From: Neoactinobaculum massilliense
Lineage (GTDB): Bacteria; Actinomycetota; Actinomycetes; Actinomycetales; Actinomycetaceae
Assembly: GCF_900604955.1 (NCBI RefSeq)
Contig: NZ_UWPE01000002.1
Location: 302,029-366,028 of the forward strand
DNA: 64,000 nt
Reading direction: 5' to 3'
Positions 9,468 through 19,284 of this stretch are shown piece by piece. The number at the start of each line of letters is the position of its first letter. Within the stretch, counting starts at the first letter, position 1. A program made the translations under genes and the position numbers. Below the pieces are notes generated by a model. That model did no database searches, was not told the DNA's origin, and was given only the letters and a program-made list of their open reading frames with translations.

Positions 9468-9956
9468 AGCAACCTCCTTAGGTGCAGTCACGCCCAGGGT
9501 GAGGGTGAGAGCGTGATTCACTGGTAAGTGATTTTAACATCTTCGGGGGGCAACTCTCGTCACATACAAATGATTCCGCGCCAAAACTGGACCGACATCA
9601 CATCAAATTAAGATTCTTGATTGTTATTCACCTAGGTTCGCCGCACACGAAATGATCAAATCGCGCAGCCCACGCAAACCCGCAATCTCACGCCAATGAT
9701 GTACTTTTCAACCATATGTAATGAGCTGTCGCTTTGTCACCCATAGCACCCTCACCATTCCCGCGCACGTTTTCCCAGCAAAACGGGCATCACCCCCGCC
9801 AGCCACCCAGAAACGTGACCATTCCCCCACGTTGCGGGGCGACGTCGTCGGAAAACCACGGCAATCACTCCGGCGGGAAGAACGTCCCAAATTGGGCATG
9901 CCCCTCACCGGCCCGGGCGAGCGCACCGGCAGCCGCAAGATCGCTAGGCTGGAGGC
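9468..9956. other. Intergenic region between pilus locus and aldo/keto reductase
   Basis: Divergent gap of about 490 bp. The part from 9520 to 9720 is AT-richer than its surroundings and should hold the leftward pilus promoter, but no convincing -35/-10 pair was found; TTAAAAT on the minus strand near 9533-9539 is a possible -10. The palindrome CGACGTCG lies at 9840-9847. A -10-like TAGGCT at 9945-9950 serves the rightward gene. No ORF here looks real. Confidence 0.5.
9945..9950 (+). promoter_or_regulatory. -10-like hexamer for aldo/keto reductase
   Basis: TAGGCT fits the actinobacterial TANNNT -10 and ends exactly 6 bases before the ATG at 9957, the spacing expected for a leaderless mRNA. 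GGAGG also lies between them, so a very short leader is possible. Confidence 0.4.
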
Positions 9957-10937
9957 ATGAACACACTGCCAGCAATGCCATACAACCGGCTCGGTTCCGC
10001 GGGCCTGCAGGTGTCCCAGTTCAGCTACGGCTCCTGGGTCACATTCGGAAATCAAGTAGATACGGGCCTGGCGAAGGAGCAGCTTCAGGCGGCCGCAGAC
10101 GCCGGCGTCAACTTCTTCGATAACGCTGAGGTCTACGAAAACGGCAAGTCCGAACAAATCATGGGTCAGGCCATCCGCGAACTGGGGTGGGAGCGATGGC
10201 AGTACGTCATCTCCACCAAGCTGTTCTGGGGCATCCACGGGGACTACCCGAATATGCAAGACACGCTCAACCGCAAGTACCTCCTCCAGGCGATTGACGG
10301 ATCCCTCGAACGTCTGGGCCTGGACTTTGTGGACCTGGTGTTCTGCCACCGGCCGGACCCGAACACGCCGCTGGAGGAAACCGTGTACGCCATGAGCGAC
10401 ATCGTGGAATCCGGCAAGGCGCTCTACTGGGGCACCTCCGAGTGGTCCGCGGACGAGATCCGGGCCGCCTGGGATATTGCGGACAAGCGGAACCTGCGCA
10501 AGCCGGTTATGGAGCAGCCGCAGTACAACCTGCTTCATCGGGACAAGGTGGAACGCGAATTTGCACGGCTCTACGAGGATCTCGGCCTGGGCCTCACCAC
10601 GTGGAGCCCGCTGGCCAGCGGCGTGCTCTCCGGTAAGTACCTGCACGGTATTCCGGCCGGCTCCCGCGCCACCCTCAAGGGTTACGACTTCATCAAGGAC
10701 ACCGCCCTCAACGCAGACGTGGAGCGCAAGGTGCAAAAGCTTGCGGACATGGCCGCCACCGTTGAGGTGACGACGGCGCAGTTGGCGCTCGCCTGGGTAG
10801 CAGCCAACCCGCACGTGTCCACGGTGATCCTGGGCGCTTCCAGCGTGAAGCAGCTGCAGGAGAACCTCGGCGCGCTGACGGCGCTGGAGCGGCTCACGCC
10901 GGAGATGAAGGCACAGTTGGACCAGCTGTTCGCGTAA
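9957..10937 (+). CDS. Aldo/keto reductase, Kv-beta/YghZ type
   Basis: A 326-residue NADPH-dependent reductase with a TIM-barrel fold, acting on aldehydes or ketones in the cytosol. The N-terminus [19 protein letters not shown] is typical of the potassium-channel beta-subunit/YghZ branch. The catalytic set is visible as Asp and Tyr in [10 protein letters not shown], Lys in STKLFWG and His in VFCHRPDP. The C-terminal cofactor site is seen in [18 protein letters not shown]. Length and motif order are complete. The gene stands alone, with a -10-like hexamer directly before it and a terminator after it. The natural substrate cannot be read from the sequence. Confidence 0.9.
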   Translation: MNTLPAMPYNRLGSAGLQVSQFSYGSWVTFGNQVDTGLAKEQLQAAADAGVNFFDNAEVYENGKSEQIMGQAIRELGWERWQYVISTKLFWGIHGDYPNMQDTLNRKYLLQAIDGSLERLGLDFVDLVFCHRPDPNTPLEETVYAMSDIVESGKALYWGTSEWSADEIRAAWDIADKRNLRKPVMEQPQYNLLHRDKVEREFARLYEDLGLGLTTWSPLASGVLSGKYLHGIPAGSRATLKGYDFIKDTALNADVERKVQKLADMAATVEVTTAQLALAWVAANPHVSTVILGASSVKQLQENLGALTALERLTPEMKAQLDQLFA

Positions 10938-10952
10938 AGTCGCGTAGCACTC

Positions 10953-10983
10953 GGTGCCGGGCGTAGCTGTCCGGCACCTTTTT
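10953..10983 (+). terminator. Rho-independent terminator
   Basis: GGTGCCGG (10953-10960) pairs with CCGGCACC (10971-10978) around a 10-base loop, followed by TTTTT at 10979-10983. It lies 16 bases after the aldo/keto reductase stop codon. Confidence 0.85.
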
Positions 10984-11148
10984 GTGTGCCTGGCGCACGA
11001 CGCCGTCGCCACGCGCGGTTCCGAGGCGCCCTCCCGCGCGGTCCGGCATGCAGCCATAAGCGAGCCCGGTATACCATTTACGGAGCGTTGAGTATCCCTA
11101 CTCAGGGTGGATTAACGCGGCACCCGTCCACGCGACGTAAGGATTTTT

Positions 11149-11844
11149 ATGCGGTACCCAGCTTCACCAGGCGATATGCCCCAGCAGATTTATGGCCAGA
11201 TCCTCCCCTACGGCATGGTGCAGAGTGATGTTCCGGCGCCACCACCACCCGGTCCGATGCCGCACAACACTGTGCCCGGAATACCAGGTGCAGCCGTGCC
11301 ACGCACCGCGTATCGGGTGGCGCCGCATGATCGGCTGCCATTGTCACTGCTGTGGTGCACAATCGGCGCTCTAATACTTAGCGCAATGCTCAATGTTTCC
11401 CTCTTCCTGCCCTACGTCACCGTTTCATTCTTCGGAACCACGCAGAGCCTCACTCTCATGTCAATCGGAACTCAGAACGATGGGCCGCTCCTGCTAACGG
11501 TCGGGATAGTCACGGCCATATTCGCCGTGATCACTCTGGCTATGCAGCGCCGCTGGATGCTTGTCACCACCGGTGTATGCACATTTATCCTTGGCATTCT
11601 CGCCGTTATCAATTACGCGCTGACCAACAGCAACATTCATCGGGCCATGCTGGGAATGATTGGGCATATGGGAGCAGGCGCCATCCTCCAACTCACCGTT
11701 GGCGTACTGCTGCTCATTCTCACCGTGGCCACGCTCATCTTCTTGCTCCTCACCCGCACACGGCGAACCGTCATGCCCCGGCAACCCGGGCCGCCCCGCA
11801 TGCCGGTGAATACCACCAACGGGAACCCACCGGCGTCGAACTAG
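11149..11844 (+). CDS. Small four-helix membrane protein with Pro-rich N-terminus
   Basis: No function is recognised. The 231-residue product starts with about 65 polar, Pro/Gly-rich residues, followed by four hydrophobic segments (about 66-90, 108-128, 134-155, 166-200) and a short basic tail (TRTRR then a Pro/Arg-rich end). This layout is common among actinobacterial DUF4064/DUF4190-like envelope proteins, but I see no diagnostic motif. GTAAGGAT precedes the ATG at 11149. It is a single-gene unit between two terminators. Confidence 0.7.
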   Translation: MRYPASPGDMPQQIYGQILPYGMVQSDVPAPPPPGPMPHNTVPGIPGAAVPRTAYRVAPHDRLPLSLLWCTIGALILSAMLNVSLFLPYVTVSFFGTTQSLTLMSIGTQNDGPLLLTVGIVTAIFAVITLAMQRRWMLVTTGVCTFILGILAVINYALTNSNIHRAMLGMIGHMGAGAILQLTVGVLLLILTVATLIFLLLTRTRRTVMPRQPGPPRMPVNTTNGNPPASN

Positions 11845-11854
11845 AGCGCATCAG

Positions 11855-11885
11855 CCCTGCCTGGTCTCACCTAGGCAGGGTTTTG
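11855..11885 (+). terminator. Rho-independent terminator
   Basis: CCCTGCCT (11855-11862) pairs with AGGCAGGG (11873-11880) around a 10-base loop, followed by TTTTG. It closes the small membrane protein gene. Confidence 0.85.
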
Positions 11886-12054
11886 TTTCACCCACGCAAC
11901 CGCTGCGCAGAACAGGGGGCGTTGTCCATGAGTCGTGCCCCGCCGTGTGGGTTACAACGCTCCGCAGCGCAGGGGGCGTTCACCACATCGCTCGTGCCGG
12001 ACTGGCTCCGCGCTCACCCGGCGAGTAGTGTGGAACCATCCGTTTTGACGGACT

Positions 12055-12128
12055 GCGGGCGTAGTTCATCGGTAGAATGGCAGCTTCCCAAGCTGCAGAG
12101 GCGGGTTCGATTCCCGTCGCCCGCTCCA
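12055..12128 (+). tRNA. tRNA-Gly (anticodon CCC)
   Basis: The acceptor stem GCGGGCG (12055-12061) pairs with CGCCCGC (12118-12124). The anticodon arm is GCAGC-TTCCCAA-GCTGC, giving anticodon CCC, which reads GGG. The T-arm GCGGG-TTCGATT-CCCGT is normal, and the 3' CCA is encoded (12126-12128). No copy of the 3' end was found nearby, so there is no sign of an integrated element. Confidence 0.95.
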
Positions 12129-12272
12129 CTTCCCCGCTCATCTGCGCAGCCCAGGTGCATGCCCTCCCCAAACCGTGACTGATCCACAGGCAAAGATCCA
12201 CCATCTTGCAAAGTCCCCGGCTTCAACCCCATAGGATGAGGGCACCCATGTCATCGATTAAAGGGGACCACA

Positions 12273-14708
12273 ATGAAGTGGATGAGGCAGGCCATCGGAG
12301 GGGCGTCGGCAGCGCTCGTTTTGGGCGCAATTCTGGGATTTGCAGCACCAGCAGCCGCGGAGAACGCGTTTGACGCGACGCCGCTAGATAGCACCGTCAT
12401 CGCAGCCGGAAACCTAGATAATTCGGCACCCAACTACGGCCAGGAACTAGGCAACTTCTACACCTACCGGATTGTCGCAACCACGAAGCTCAACAACGGC
12501 GACATCCTGGTGTCATATGACGGGCGCCCAGACGGAGGTGATTCCCCCTCGCCTAACTCAATTCTGCAGCGCCGCAGCACCGACGGTGGAAAAACGTGGG
12601 GCAGCGAAACCTACGTTCATGCGGGCCACGTTGACGGCGTCGGCGGAGAAGCAAAGTACGGCTACTCCGATACCTCCTATGTTTACGACGCCGAAAAGAA
12701 CGTCCTCTTCAACTTCCACGTCTATTCAAAGGACGCCGGATTTACGGACGGTATCGACAGCAGCGATGACGCGGATAGAAGTGTTGTATCCGCGGAGGTT
12801 TCACGATCCACCGACAGCGGTGAAACGTGGACGCATTCGCTGATTACCAAAGATATCGATGAACCCGGTATGGTCACGGCATTTGCCAGCTCCGGCCACG
12901 GTATCCAGCTCACGCAGGGAGCACACCGCGGCCGCCTGGTCCTTCAATTTGCCGGCCGCTACACGGACGACACCATCCGGGCATTCTCGGTATTTTCCGA
13001 TGACCACGGCGCCACCTGGCAACGCGGGGCGGCCATCGGCACATCCATGAACGAAAACAAGGTGGTGGAGCTAGCCGACGGCACGCTCATGATGAATTCT
13101 CGCCCCTCATCCGGCACGCAGGCACGGCTCGTCGCCTACTCGCATGACGGCGGAGAAACCTGGGCGGACCTTCACACCGATCAGACACTCATTGATCCGA
13201 GCAATAACGCCTCAATCATTCGCAAGCACGCCGATGCGGATCCATCCTCGCGAGAGGCGCAGGAACTCCTGTTCTCCAACACCGCCTCGACGGCCGCCCG
13301 CGACAACGGCACCATTCGATACTCGTGCGACTCCGGGAAAACCTGGCCCGTGGAAAAGGTATTCGAATCGGGCACGGTCCAGTACACAGACCTGGTAGCC
13401 ATTGACGCGAACACGTACGGCATTTTCTACGAGTCAGCGGACCGGATCCTCCGCTTTGCCACGTTTGATGACTCCTGGCTCAAGCCCTTCTGCGCCAACG
13501 TGAGCGACACTACCGTCAACGTCGCCGCCGGTGAAACCACCGCCGTCCAGGCCACCGTGACGAACACAGATACGGCTACGCTACCGGCCGGCACCGCCAC
13601 GGTTCGTATTAACAGCGACGCCAATGCAGCCGCGGGTGCCTCTCCCAGTCCCACCGAGTGGTCGGCCACCACGGTTAACGTCCCCGCGTTGGCACCCGGC
13701 CAGGCAACAACCGTCACCGTCAACCTAACGGCGCCGGCGACCATCCGTGCAACGCAAGCAGCAAACCCGGTGTCCGCAAACCTCGTCGTCACAGCGGGCA
13801 ACATCACGGTTCGCGGAGACGTGACCGTCAATGTCACCCGTGGAACCGCCGTGGATGAAACGCCCGATCCGGCCGTCCTCCATTCCTGCGTGGGAACCGC
13901 GGACGGAAACCTGGTCACCAACTGCGATTTTGAATCCGCGAACGCCGGCGGCGAGTATGGCTCCGAGTGGGCGCAGCGATCCCCGCTGGACGGAAGTGTC
14001 CGCGTCGCATCCGAAACGCTGGCCGACGGAACCACCAACCATTTCGGGCTGATCGGTGTGGGCGGGTTTGATGCCTACCTTCAGCAGCGAATCCACACCG
14101 AGGTGGGAAAGACGTACACGTTCTCGGCTGACGTACGGATGAATGCGACCGAGGGCTACGTGCCGTCCGGCGTCTATTTCACCGCGAAGGGGTGGAACTC
14201 CGAGACGCAGAAGCCCAACCAGGGTTCTACGGTCCAGCTTGAGGTGGGACAGTTGAACGACGCCGTGAACTGGGCCCGAAAGTCGGTCACCTTCGTGGCC
14301 CGCAACGATCTCACGGACATTGGGGTCATTAAGTGGGCGGTGGCCGACGCCGAGGGGCACGTTGGGCACACCACCATTGCCATCGACAACGTCAATGTTG
14401 TGGAGGGCACTGGCGATCCGTCCGCGGCTACGTCCGGTAGTTCGCCGTCAGCCTCCGCCAGTGCGTCGCCCACGGCCACCGAGGTAAAGCCGAGTAGTTC
14501 TGGAACCGGGTCCTCGCCCACCGATGAAGCCGGCGCCTCGGTGAGGCCCTCCGGGACTCCTTCCGGTCAGGGCGCCTCTGGTGAGTCCGGATCTGGGCAG
14601 CCCACCTCCGGTCAGCTTCCGCACACAGGATTCAGTGGTGCTGTGGCCGCGCTCGCCGCAGTCGCACTGATCACGAGCGGGCTGCTGCTCCGCCGCCGGC
14701 GCGGTTAG
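12273..14708 (+). CDS. nanH: Cell-wall-anchored exo-sialidase (GH33)
   Basis: An 811-residue surface sialidase that removes terminal sialic acid from host glycans. It has a signal peptide (about 1-29, AAPAAAE), the catalytic Arg in a YRIV version of the FRIP motif (Arg66), and five Asp boxes: RSTDGGKTW (101-109), then RSTDSGETW, FSDDHGATW, YSHDGGETW and YSCDSGKTW. Beyond the propeller (about 30-410) lie a CARDB-like domain and a carbohydrate-binding-like domain (VGKTYTFSADVRMN). A Ser/Thr/Pro-rich wall-spanning linker follows, then LPHTG at 782-786, a hydrophobic helix and RRRRG. AAAGGGGA precedes the ATG. No sialic acid catabolic genes are nearby, so it may serve uncapping, adhesion or virulence as in related actinomycetes. 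Confidence 0.93.
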   Translation: MKWMRQAIGGASAALVLGAILGFAAPAAAENAFDATPLDSTVIAAGNLDNSAPNYGQELGNFYTYRIVATTKLNNGDILVSYDGRPDGGDSPSPNSILQRRSTDGGKTWGSETYVHAGHVDGVGGEAKYGYSDTSYVYDAEKNVLFNFHVYSKDAGFTDGIDSSDDADRSVVSAEVSRSTDSGETWTHSLITKDIDEPGMVTAFASSGHGIQLTQGAHRGRLVLQFAGRYTDDTIRAFSVFSDDHGATWQRGAAIGTSMNENKVVELADGTLMMNSRPSSGTQARLVAYSHDGGETWADLHTDQTLIDPSNNASIIRKHADADPSSREAQELLFSNTASTAARDNGTIRYSCDSGKTWPVEKVFESGTVQYTDLVAIDANTYGIFYESADRILRFATFDDSWLKPFCANVSDTTVNVAAGETTAVQATVTNTDTATLPAGTATVRINSDANAAAGASPSPTEWSATTVNVPALAPGQATTVTVNLTAPATIRATQAANPVSANLVVTAGNITVRGDVTVNVTRGTAVDETPDPAVLHSCVGTADGNLVTNCDFESANAGGEYGSEWAQRSPLDGSVRVASETLADGTTNHFGLIGVGGFDAYLQQRIHTEVGKTYTFSADVRMNATEGYVPSGVYFTAKGWNSETQKPNQGSTVQLEVGQLNDAVNWARKSVTFVARNDLTDIGVIKWAVADAEGHVGHTTIAIDNVNVVEGTGDPSAATSGSSPSASASASPTATEVKPSSSGTGSSPTDEAGASVRPSGTPSGQGASGESGSGQPTSGQLPHTGFSGAVAALAAVALITSGLLLRRRRG

Positions 14709-14805
14709 GACAGGCAGCCGGTAGGAGCGTGTCCGACCGGGCCGCTCCTACGCTCCCTGCCGCTGAGATGGCTCCCACGCTCGGAGTCATCTGCTTGCGC
14801 AGCGT

Positions 14806-15972
14806 TTACTCCGCAGCCACAAACGGCTTCATGCGCGCCACGGCCTCCACCAGATCCTCCATGGCTGCGGCGTAGGAAATTCGCACGTACCCCTCACCGC
14901 CGGGGCCGAATGAGGCGCCGGGAACAATCGCCACCTTCGCCTCATGCGCCAGCCGCCGGCAGAAATTCCACGAGTCCGTCCCGAACTTCTCCGGGATCTT
15001 GGCGAACAGGTAGAACGCACCATCGGGGTTGGCCACGGAAAATCCCATTTTCTCCAACTCCGGCACAAAGTAGTCACGCCTACGCACGTATTCCGCCTTC
15101 ATGGGCGCCGCATCATCAGCCCCGCTCCGGAATGCTTCCTCCGCGGCCACCTGCGCCGGCGTCGTCGCCGCTGTCACCGCGTATTCGTGTACCTTCGCGA
15201 TCTCACTGATAATCGCCTCCGGCCCACACATGATGCCGATGCGCCAGCCCGTCATCGCGTGAGACTTGGACACACCCGAAATCAGCACCGTCTGCTCCCG
15301 CAACACCTCACCCATGGATACGTGCGTCCCCGTGTAGGTGAGTTCCGAATAAATCTCGTCCGAAATCACGAAAACGGCGTATTTTTGCAGCACGGCGGCC
15401 AGCGCCTCAAGATCCGCCCGCGTGTAGGTGACGCCGGTGGGATTTGTCGGATAATTGAGCACCACGGCTTTCACCGTGTCCCGATTTTCCTCCAGCGCCT
15501 GCTCCAGCCGCTCCGGCCGCAGAATAAATCCGTCCGGCTCCGTATTAATCGCGATCGGGCTGGCCCCGCACACCCGAATCACCGACTCGTAGAGCGGGAA
15601 CGCCGGCGAGGGCAGAATCACCGTGTCGCCCGGGTTGAGCACGGTCATGAGCGAGGAAAAAATCGCCTCCGTGGCGCCCACGGTCACCAGCACCTCAGTA
15701 TCCGGGTTGTAGTGGACGCCGTACTTATTCGCAAAAAACTCGGCTGCCGCCGCCCGCAATGACGGCAGTCCCCGCGGCGGCGTGTAGTGGCTTTGGTTCG
15801 CCGCAATCGCGTGCATGCCGGCTGCCTTCACGTGTTCCGGCGTGGTGAAATCCGGCTCCCCGAGCGTGAGGCGCAGGATCCCCGGAATAGCGCCCACCTC
15901 GAGATTAAAGGCGAGGATATCGTTCGGCTTGAGCGCCGTCAGGTTTCGGTTGATCCGCTGCGATACGTCCAT
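14806..15972 (-). CDS. Class I/II PLP aminotransferase
   Basis: A 388-residue cytosolic aminotransferase of fold type I, of the aspartate/aromatic class (AraT/PatA-like). Visible marks are the N-terminal LTLGEPDFTTPEHV, the substrate/PLP segments NYPTNPTGV and ISDEIYSELTY, and the Schiff-base Lys in SGVSKSHAMTGWRIG. The C-terminal carboxylate-binding Arg lies in GYVRISYA. The start at 15972 follows AGGGAG; a longer reading to 16002 adds unrelated residues. It is a stand-alone gene convergent with the sialidase gene. The substrate (Asp, aromatic or branched amino acid) is unresolved. Confidence 0.85.
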   Translation of the reverse strand: MDVSQRINRNLTALKPNDILAFNLEVGAIPGILRLTLGEPDFTTPEHVKAAGMHAIAANQSHYTPPRGLPSLRAAAAEFFANKYGVHYNPDTEVLVTVGATEAIFSSLMTVLNPGDTVILPSPAFPLYESVIRVCGASPIAINTEPDGFILRPERLEQALEENRDTVKAVVLNYPTNPTGVTYTRADLEALAAVLQKYAVFVISDEIYSELTYTGTHVSMGEVLREQTVLISGVSKSHAMTGWRIGIMCGPEAIISEIAKVHEYAVTAATTPAQVAAEEAFRSGADDAAPMKAEYVRRRDYFVPELEKMGFSVANPDGAFYLFAKIPEKFGTDSWNFCRRLAHEAKVAIVPGASFGPGGEGYVRISYAAAMEDLVEAVARMKPFVAAE

Positions 15973-16153
15973 GGTCACTCCCTTGTCCCTCCTGGCGCGC
16001 ATGGGTTAGGCGCGGCCCCGGTTTCTATTGTGGGCCCGAAAGGCGGGGAAGTTGGGGAGGTTTCAGATGCCGGACACGGTACGACGACGCCGCGTCAATC
16101 CCGCCCGGTGGTGCAGCCAAGGGAGCCCCCGGGCGGCTGGGAAAGTGCGAGCG

Positions 16154-16864
16154 CTAGGCGGCGACGGGCGCGAGTGCGGCGTCGTCGACGGAAATACGGC
16201 GAGGCAACCCCATAAGGACGCGGCGATTCACCCACCCCATCGGGCGCGCCATACACTTCGCGGTGAGGCCAACCAGCAGGGCGGCCGCAACCGTCCCCAG
16301 GCCAACGCCGCGCATCCCGCCCACGAACAAAAGCGAAAGCGTCAGGGAGATAACCACCAGCGTGACGTCAAAACTGATTTTAATGGTGGGGAAATGCACG
16401 TCCCAGCGCCGTTTAAGCGCGGTGGTGATAGCCAGAACAAGCCCCTCACCGGCCGCGACCACCACGTTCGCCGTCACCTCGCAGGCTACGCCGAGTCCCA
16501 CCAGCAGCACGCCGAGAATGCAGAGGAGCCACTGCTCGCCGGTGTCCGTCACCGTGATGCCGGAGATGAGGCCGAGGGCCACGTCCGTAGAAAAGCCGAA
16601 TAGGAAGGACACCGGAATCTGCATGAGCTGAATGGGCTGGAAATCGCGGCGCAGGATAAGAACCTGCAGCACCACAAACGCGAGGTTCATGAGCACCGTG
16701 GCCACACCCACCGAGACCGGCGTGAATTCGCTGAACACGAAGGGGACGGAGGAAATTGGCGTGGTGCCCAGGTCCGCTTTTATCGAAAAGGCGATACCGG
16801 TGGCCATAATCATGAGTCCCACGCAGAGCAGGATGTACCTGCGAACAATTTCCCACTTGCTCAA
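16154..16864 (-). CDS. YczE/YyaS-like (DUF6198) membrane protein
   Basis: A 236-residue integral membrane protein with five to six helices. The N-terminal SIKADLGTTPISSVPFVFS and the stretch IPVSFLFGFSTDVALG are typical of the YczE/YitT-like family, whose function is unsettled. A TTG at 16864 is preferred over the TTG at 16870 because AAAGGAA lies 8 bases before it. It stands alone, without the GntR or surfactin-type neighbours seen elsewhere. Confidence 0.75.
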   Translation of the reverse strand: MSKWEIVRRYILLCVGLMIMATGIAFSIKADLGTTPISSVPFVFSEFTPVSVGVATVLMNLAFVVLQVLILRRDFQPIQLMQIPVSFLFGFSTDVALGLISGITVTDTGEQWLLCILGVLLVGLGVACEVTANVVVAAGEGLVLAITTALKRRWDVHFPTIKISFDVTLVVISLTLSLLFVGGMRGVGLGTVAAALLVGLTAKCMARPMGWVNRRVLMGLPRRISVDDAALAPVAA

Positions 16865-17220
16865 ATGCAATTCCTTTCCTCGGTGGGGCGCGGCGGAAAA
16901 TAGGCGGGCATCGGCTGCACACGCGATCGAAAAATGGGGACCGCCCGGCGCTCCTCTTCTGTGTTACCACTCGGTAGGTTTGGCGGCAATGTGACGCTAG
17001 ACGGGCGACGACGCCGGAGCGTGCGGTTTTCGCGCACGCGCTGGGTGCGTGGGTGGGTAGTAGGGCGCGGTGGGCCGCGGGAGCGCTTGCCGGGCGGGTG
17101 CGTTTAGCTGGCGCGCGGGCGGCGCGTGAGGAGGTGCGGGACAGAGAGCTGCAGGCGGAATCGGTACGGAGAGGAAGCGCAAGCGCGGCCGGTAGGCTGG
17201 GCACAAACGGAAGGACACTC
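16865..17220. other. Divergent intergenic region
   Basis: About 355 bp between the YczE-like gene and the HAD gene. It should hold both promoters. A -10-like TAGGCT lies at 17192-17197 on the plus strand, about 24 bases before the HAD start. I see no gene, repeat or structured RNA here. Confidence 0.4.
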
Positions 17221-17781
17221 ATGACGGCGGTTCTGTGGGACATCGATGGCACGCTGCTCTACCCGGCGGGCCCCGGCGACAACCTGTTCCTCGAGGTGAT
17301 CCGCGAGATGGGACCGGTGCCGGATGCGCCACTGCCGGACCGCGACGGAAAAACGGACGCTCACATCTCCCTCGACTACCTGGCCTGGGCAGGGCTCAGC
17401 GAGTCACTGCTGCCGGAGTTCATGGAGCGTCTCAACGCAGTCTCGGCGAAGTTCTACCGCGCTCACCCGCGCCGCGTCATGCCGGGGATTTGGGCGGCCG
17501 TGCAGCTCGCGGCCAAGCTCGGCGCCACCAGCGTTTTGCTCACCGGTAATACGCCCGTGCGGGCGCGTGAAAAGCTCACCTCCTCCGGGCTGGATCTCAC
17601 GGCCTTTGACTGGAATCGCTCCGGATTCGGCGCCGCCGAGCCGGACCGTAACCAGCTGGCGCGCGAGGTGGCCGCCCACTTCCCCGGCGAACAGCTGGTG
17701 GTGGTTGGAGATACGGATCGCGACGCCGCTGCGGCCACTGCCATCGAGGCCGCGTTCGTGCGCGTGGCACGGCCGGAATAG
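17221..17781 (+). CDS. HAD-superfamily phosphatase
   Basis: A 186-residue hydrolase of the phosphoglycolate-phosphatase-like HAD branch. Motif I is WDIDGTLLYP near residue 6 (nucleophile Asp and the second catalytic Asp), motif II is LLTGNT, and motif IV is VVVGDTDRDAAAA. A helical cap lies between motifs I and II. The start at 17221 is preferred because the conserved beta strand begins right there and GGAAGGAC precedes it; upstream codons in the same frame are unrelated. The substrate is unknown. It is monocistronic. Confidence 0.8.
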   Translation: MTAVLWDIDGTLLYPAGPGDNLFLEVIREMGPVPDAPLPDRDGKTDAHISLDYLAWAGLSESLLPEFMERLNAVSAKFYRAHPRRVMPGIWAAVQLAAKLGATSVLLTGNTPVRAREKLTSSGLDLTAFDWNRSGFGAAEPDRNQLAREVAAHFPGEQLVVVGDTDRDAAAATAIEAAFVRVARPE

Positions 17782-17810
17782 GCGGACGATCCCCGCCCCG
17801 GACACAGGCA

Positions 17811-17887
17811 GCCGCGCCTCTACGCGCATGGGAGCCAGCTCTGTCTGATTCAAAATATTGCTCGCATTATTGCCGCGCCTCTACGCG
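17811..17887. repeat. 16-bp direct repeat, two copies
   Basis: GCCGCGCCTCTACGCG occurs at 17811-17826 and 17872-17887, 61 bases apart. The second copy overlaps the stop codon of the Mug gene. Its role is unknown. Confidence 0.7.
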
Positions 17888-18492
17888 TAAGCCATGCCGG
17901 CGGCGTCGGCCACACGGTGCCACCATTCCACCAGCACCGGAAGCGTGGCGTGAGCGTTGAGCCCGCTCGGTTGCGGCAGCACCCACAGATCCGCCGAGCC
18001 GATTTTTCGCGGCGCGCCGGCCGCGTCCAGCTGCGGGCCTACCTTCGCCTTTTTGCGCCCGGTGGCGTCGCGGTAGGCAGTGATCCCCAGAATGGCCACC
18101 ACCCGCGGCTTCATCTGCGCCACGGTCTTGCCGAGCGCCCGGTATCCGGCGGCCAGTTCCTCGCGGCTGAGCTCGCTAGCTTTGGCGGTGGCGCGATCCA
18201 CCAGGTTGGTGAGGCCAATGCCGCGCGCCTGCACCATTGCCTCGTCCTCGGCGGAGAGGCCGGCGGCCGCATCCACGCGGCGCGGCAGCAGCCCGGAAGC
18301 CGCCAGCGACGGCCAAAACCTGTTCGACGGCGCCGCGAACGGCGCATTCACCGCCGCCGTCCACAGCCCCGGATTAATCCCCACAATGAGCAATTTGGCG
18401 TGCGGGGTGACAATTGGGTCCACCGGCCTGCCCACAAAATCCGCCAATTCCGCGCGCTTAGGGCGGCGGCCGCCCAGTGGAGAAATTCGCAT
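17881..18492 (-). CDS. mug: G:T/U mismatch-specific DNA glycosylase (Mug/TDG)
   Basis: A 203-residue DNA repair enzyme of uracil-DNA glycosylase family 2 that excises U or T opposite G. The active-site motif LLIVGINPGLWTAAV (Asn in GINPG) and the wedge-adjacent FAAPSNRFWPSLAASGLLPR are clear, as is LPQPSGLNAH near the C-terminus. The start at 18492 fits the family length; an upstream start would add about 20 unrelated residues. No strong ribosome site is seen. It lies downstream of dedA in the same orientation. Confidence 0.88.
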   Translation of the reverse strand: MRISPLGGRRPKRAELADFVGRPVDPIVTPHAKLLIVGINPGLWTAAVNAPFAAPSNRFWPSLAASGLLPRRVDAAAGLSAEDEAMVQARGIGLTNLVDRATAKASELSREELAAGYRALGKTVAQMKPRVVAILGITAYRDATGRKKAKVGPQLDAAGAPRKIGSADLWVLPQPSGLNAHATLPVLVEWWHRVADAAGMAYA

Positions 18493-18621
18493 GCCGCCAG
18501 TGTAGGCGGGATGTTTCCCGCACGGGCCAGCTCGCTTCCTACGCCAGCCCACCTTCTACGCCCGCCCGGTGCGCATTCCGGCCCGCGCAACCACCCGGCC
18601 GGAATCCCGCGGAACCACTCG

Positions 18622-19284
18622 CTACTGGACGTCTACGGACTTGCGTGCTTCGACGTCGTCGAGCAGGGCGTTCTTCTTCTGCTGCCGCTTCTTATGAACA
18701 GCACCAATAACAATGGGCATGACGGAAACCAGAACCACCAGGATCATGATGCCATCGATGGATTTTGTGATGCCCGGAATCTGGCCGAGCGCCAGCCCGA
18801 CGCCCATCATGAGCACCACCCAGGAGAGCGCTCCCAGCACGTTCCAGCCCACGAACTTGCGGTAATGCATATCCGCGGTGCCGGCCGCAACCGGTACGTA
18901 GGTGCGGACGATCGGTACGAAACGGCCCAGCACCAGCGCGAGCGGACCCCACTTGGCGAAGAATTCTTCGGCTTCGTGAAGCCGCGAGGTCTTGAGTACG
19001 CGGGCGTCGGGCTTGAACAGGCGCCGTCCGAAACGCCGTCCCAACCAAAAGCTCAGCTGATCGCCGGCGACGGCGGCCACCGACGCCACCAGCGCCACCA
19101 GCCACACGTTCACGTTGAGCTGAACATGGAGCGCGGCGGCGGTGACTAGAAGAGAGTCGCCGGGCAGGAACGGGAACAGCAGGCCCGTTTCAATAAAGAT
19201 AACAATCGCGACGCCCAACAGAATCCACGGCCCAAAGCCCTGCAGCATGGCGGCCGCGTCAAGCGCCCCCGAGATCGATCCCAT
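18622..19284 (-). CDS. DedA-family membrane protein
   Basis: A 220-residue inner membrane protein of the DedA/VTT superfamily, members of which flip or transport phospholipid carriers and affect envelope stress. The motif series FIETGLLFPFLPGDSLL, GDQLSFWLGRRFGRRLF and FFAKWGPLALVLGRFVPIVRTYVPVAAG is diagnostic, and it includes the conserved acidic and Arg residues. The start at 19284 follows GTGAGG; a longer reading adds MRRECAKEVRI. The tail is basic (KKRQQKKN). Confidence 0.9.
   Translation of the reverse strand: MGSISGALDAAAMLQGFGPWILLGVAIVIFIETGLLFPFLPGDSLLVTAAALHVQLNVNVWLVALVASVAAVAGDQLSFWLGRRFGRRLFKPDARVLKTSRLHEAEEFFAKWGPLALVLGRFVPIVRTYVPVAAGTADMHYRKFVGWNVLGALSWVVLMMGVGLALGQIPGITKSIDGIMILVVLVSVMPIVIGAVHKKRQQKKNALLDDVEARKSVDVQ

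Noticed and set aside
12055..12272. tRNA-Gly as an integration site
   Set aside because: No repeat of the tRNA 3' end, no integrase and no change in base composition nearby.
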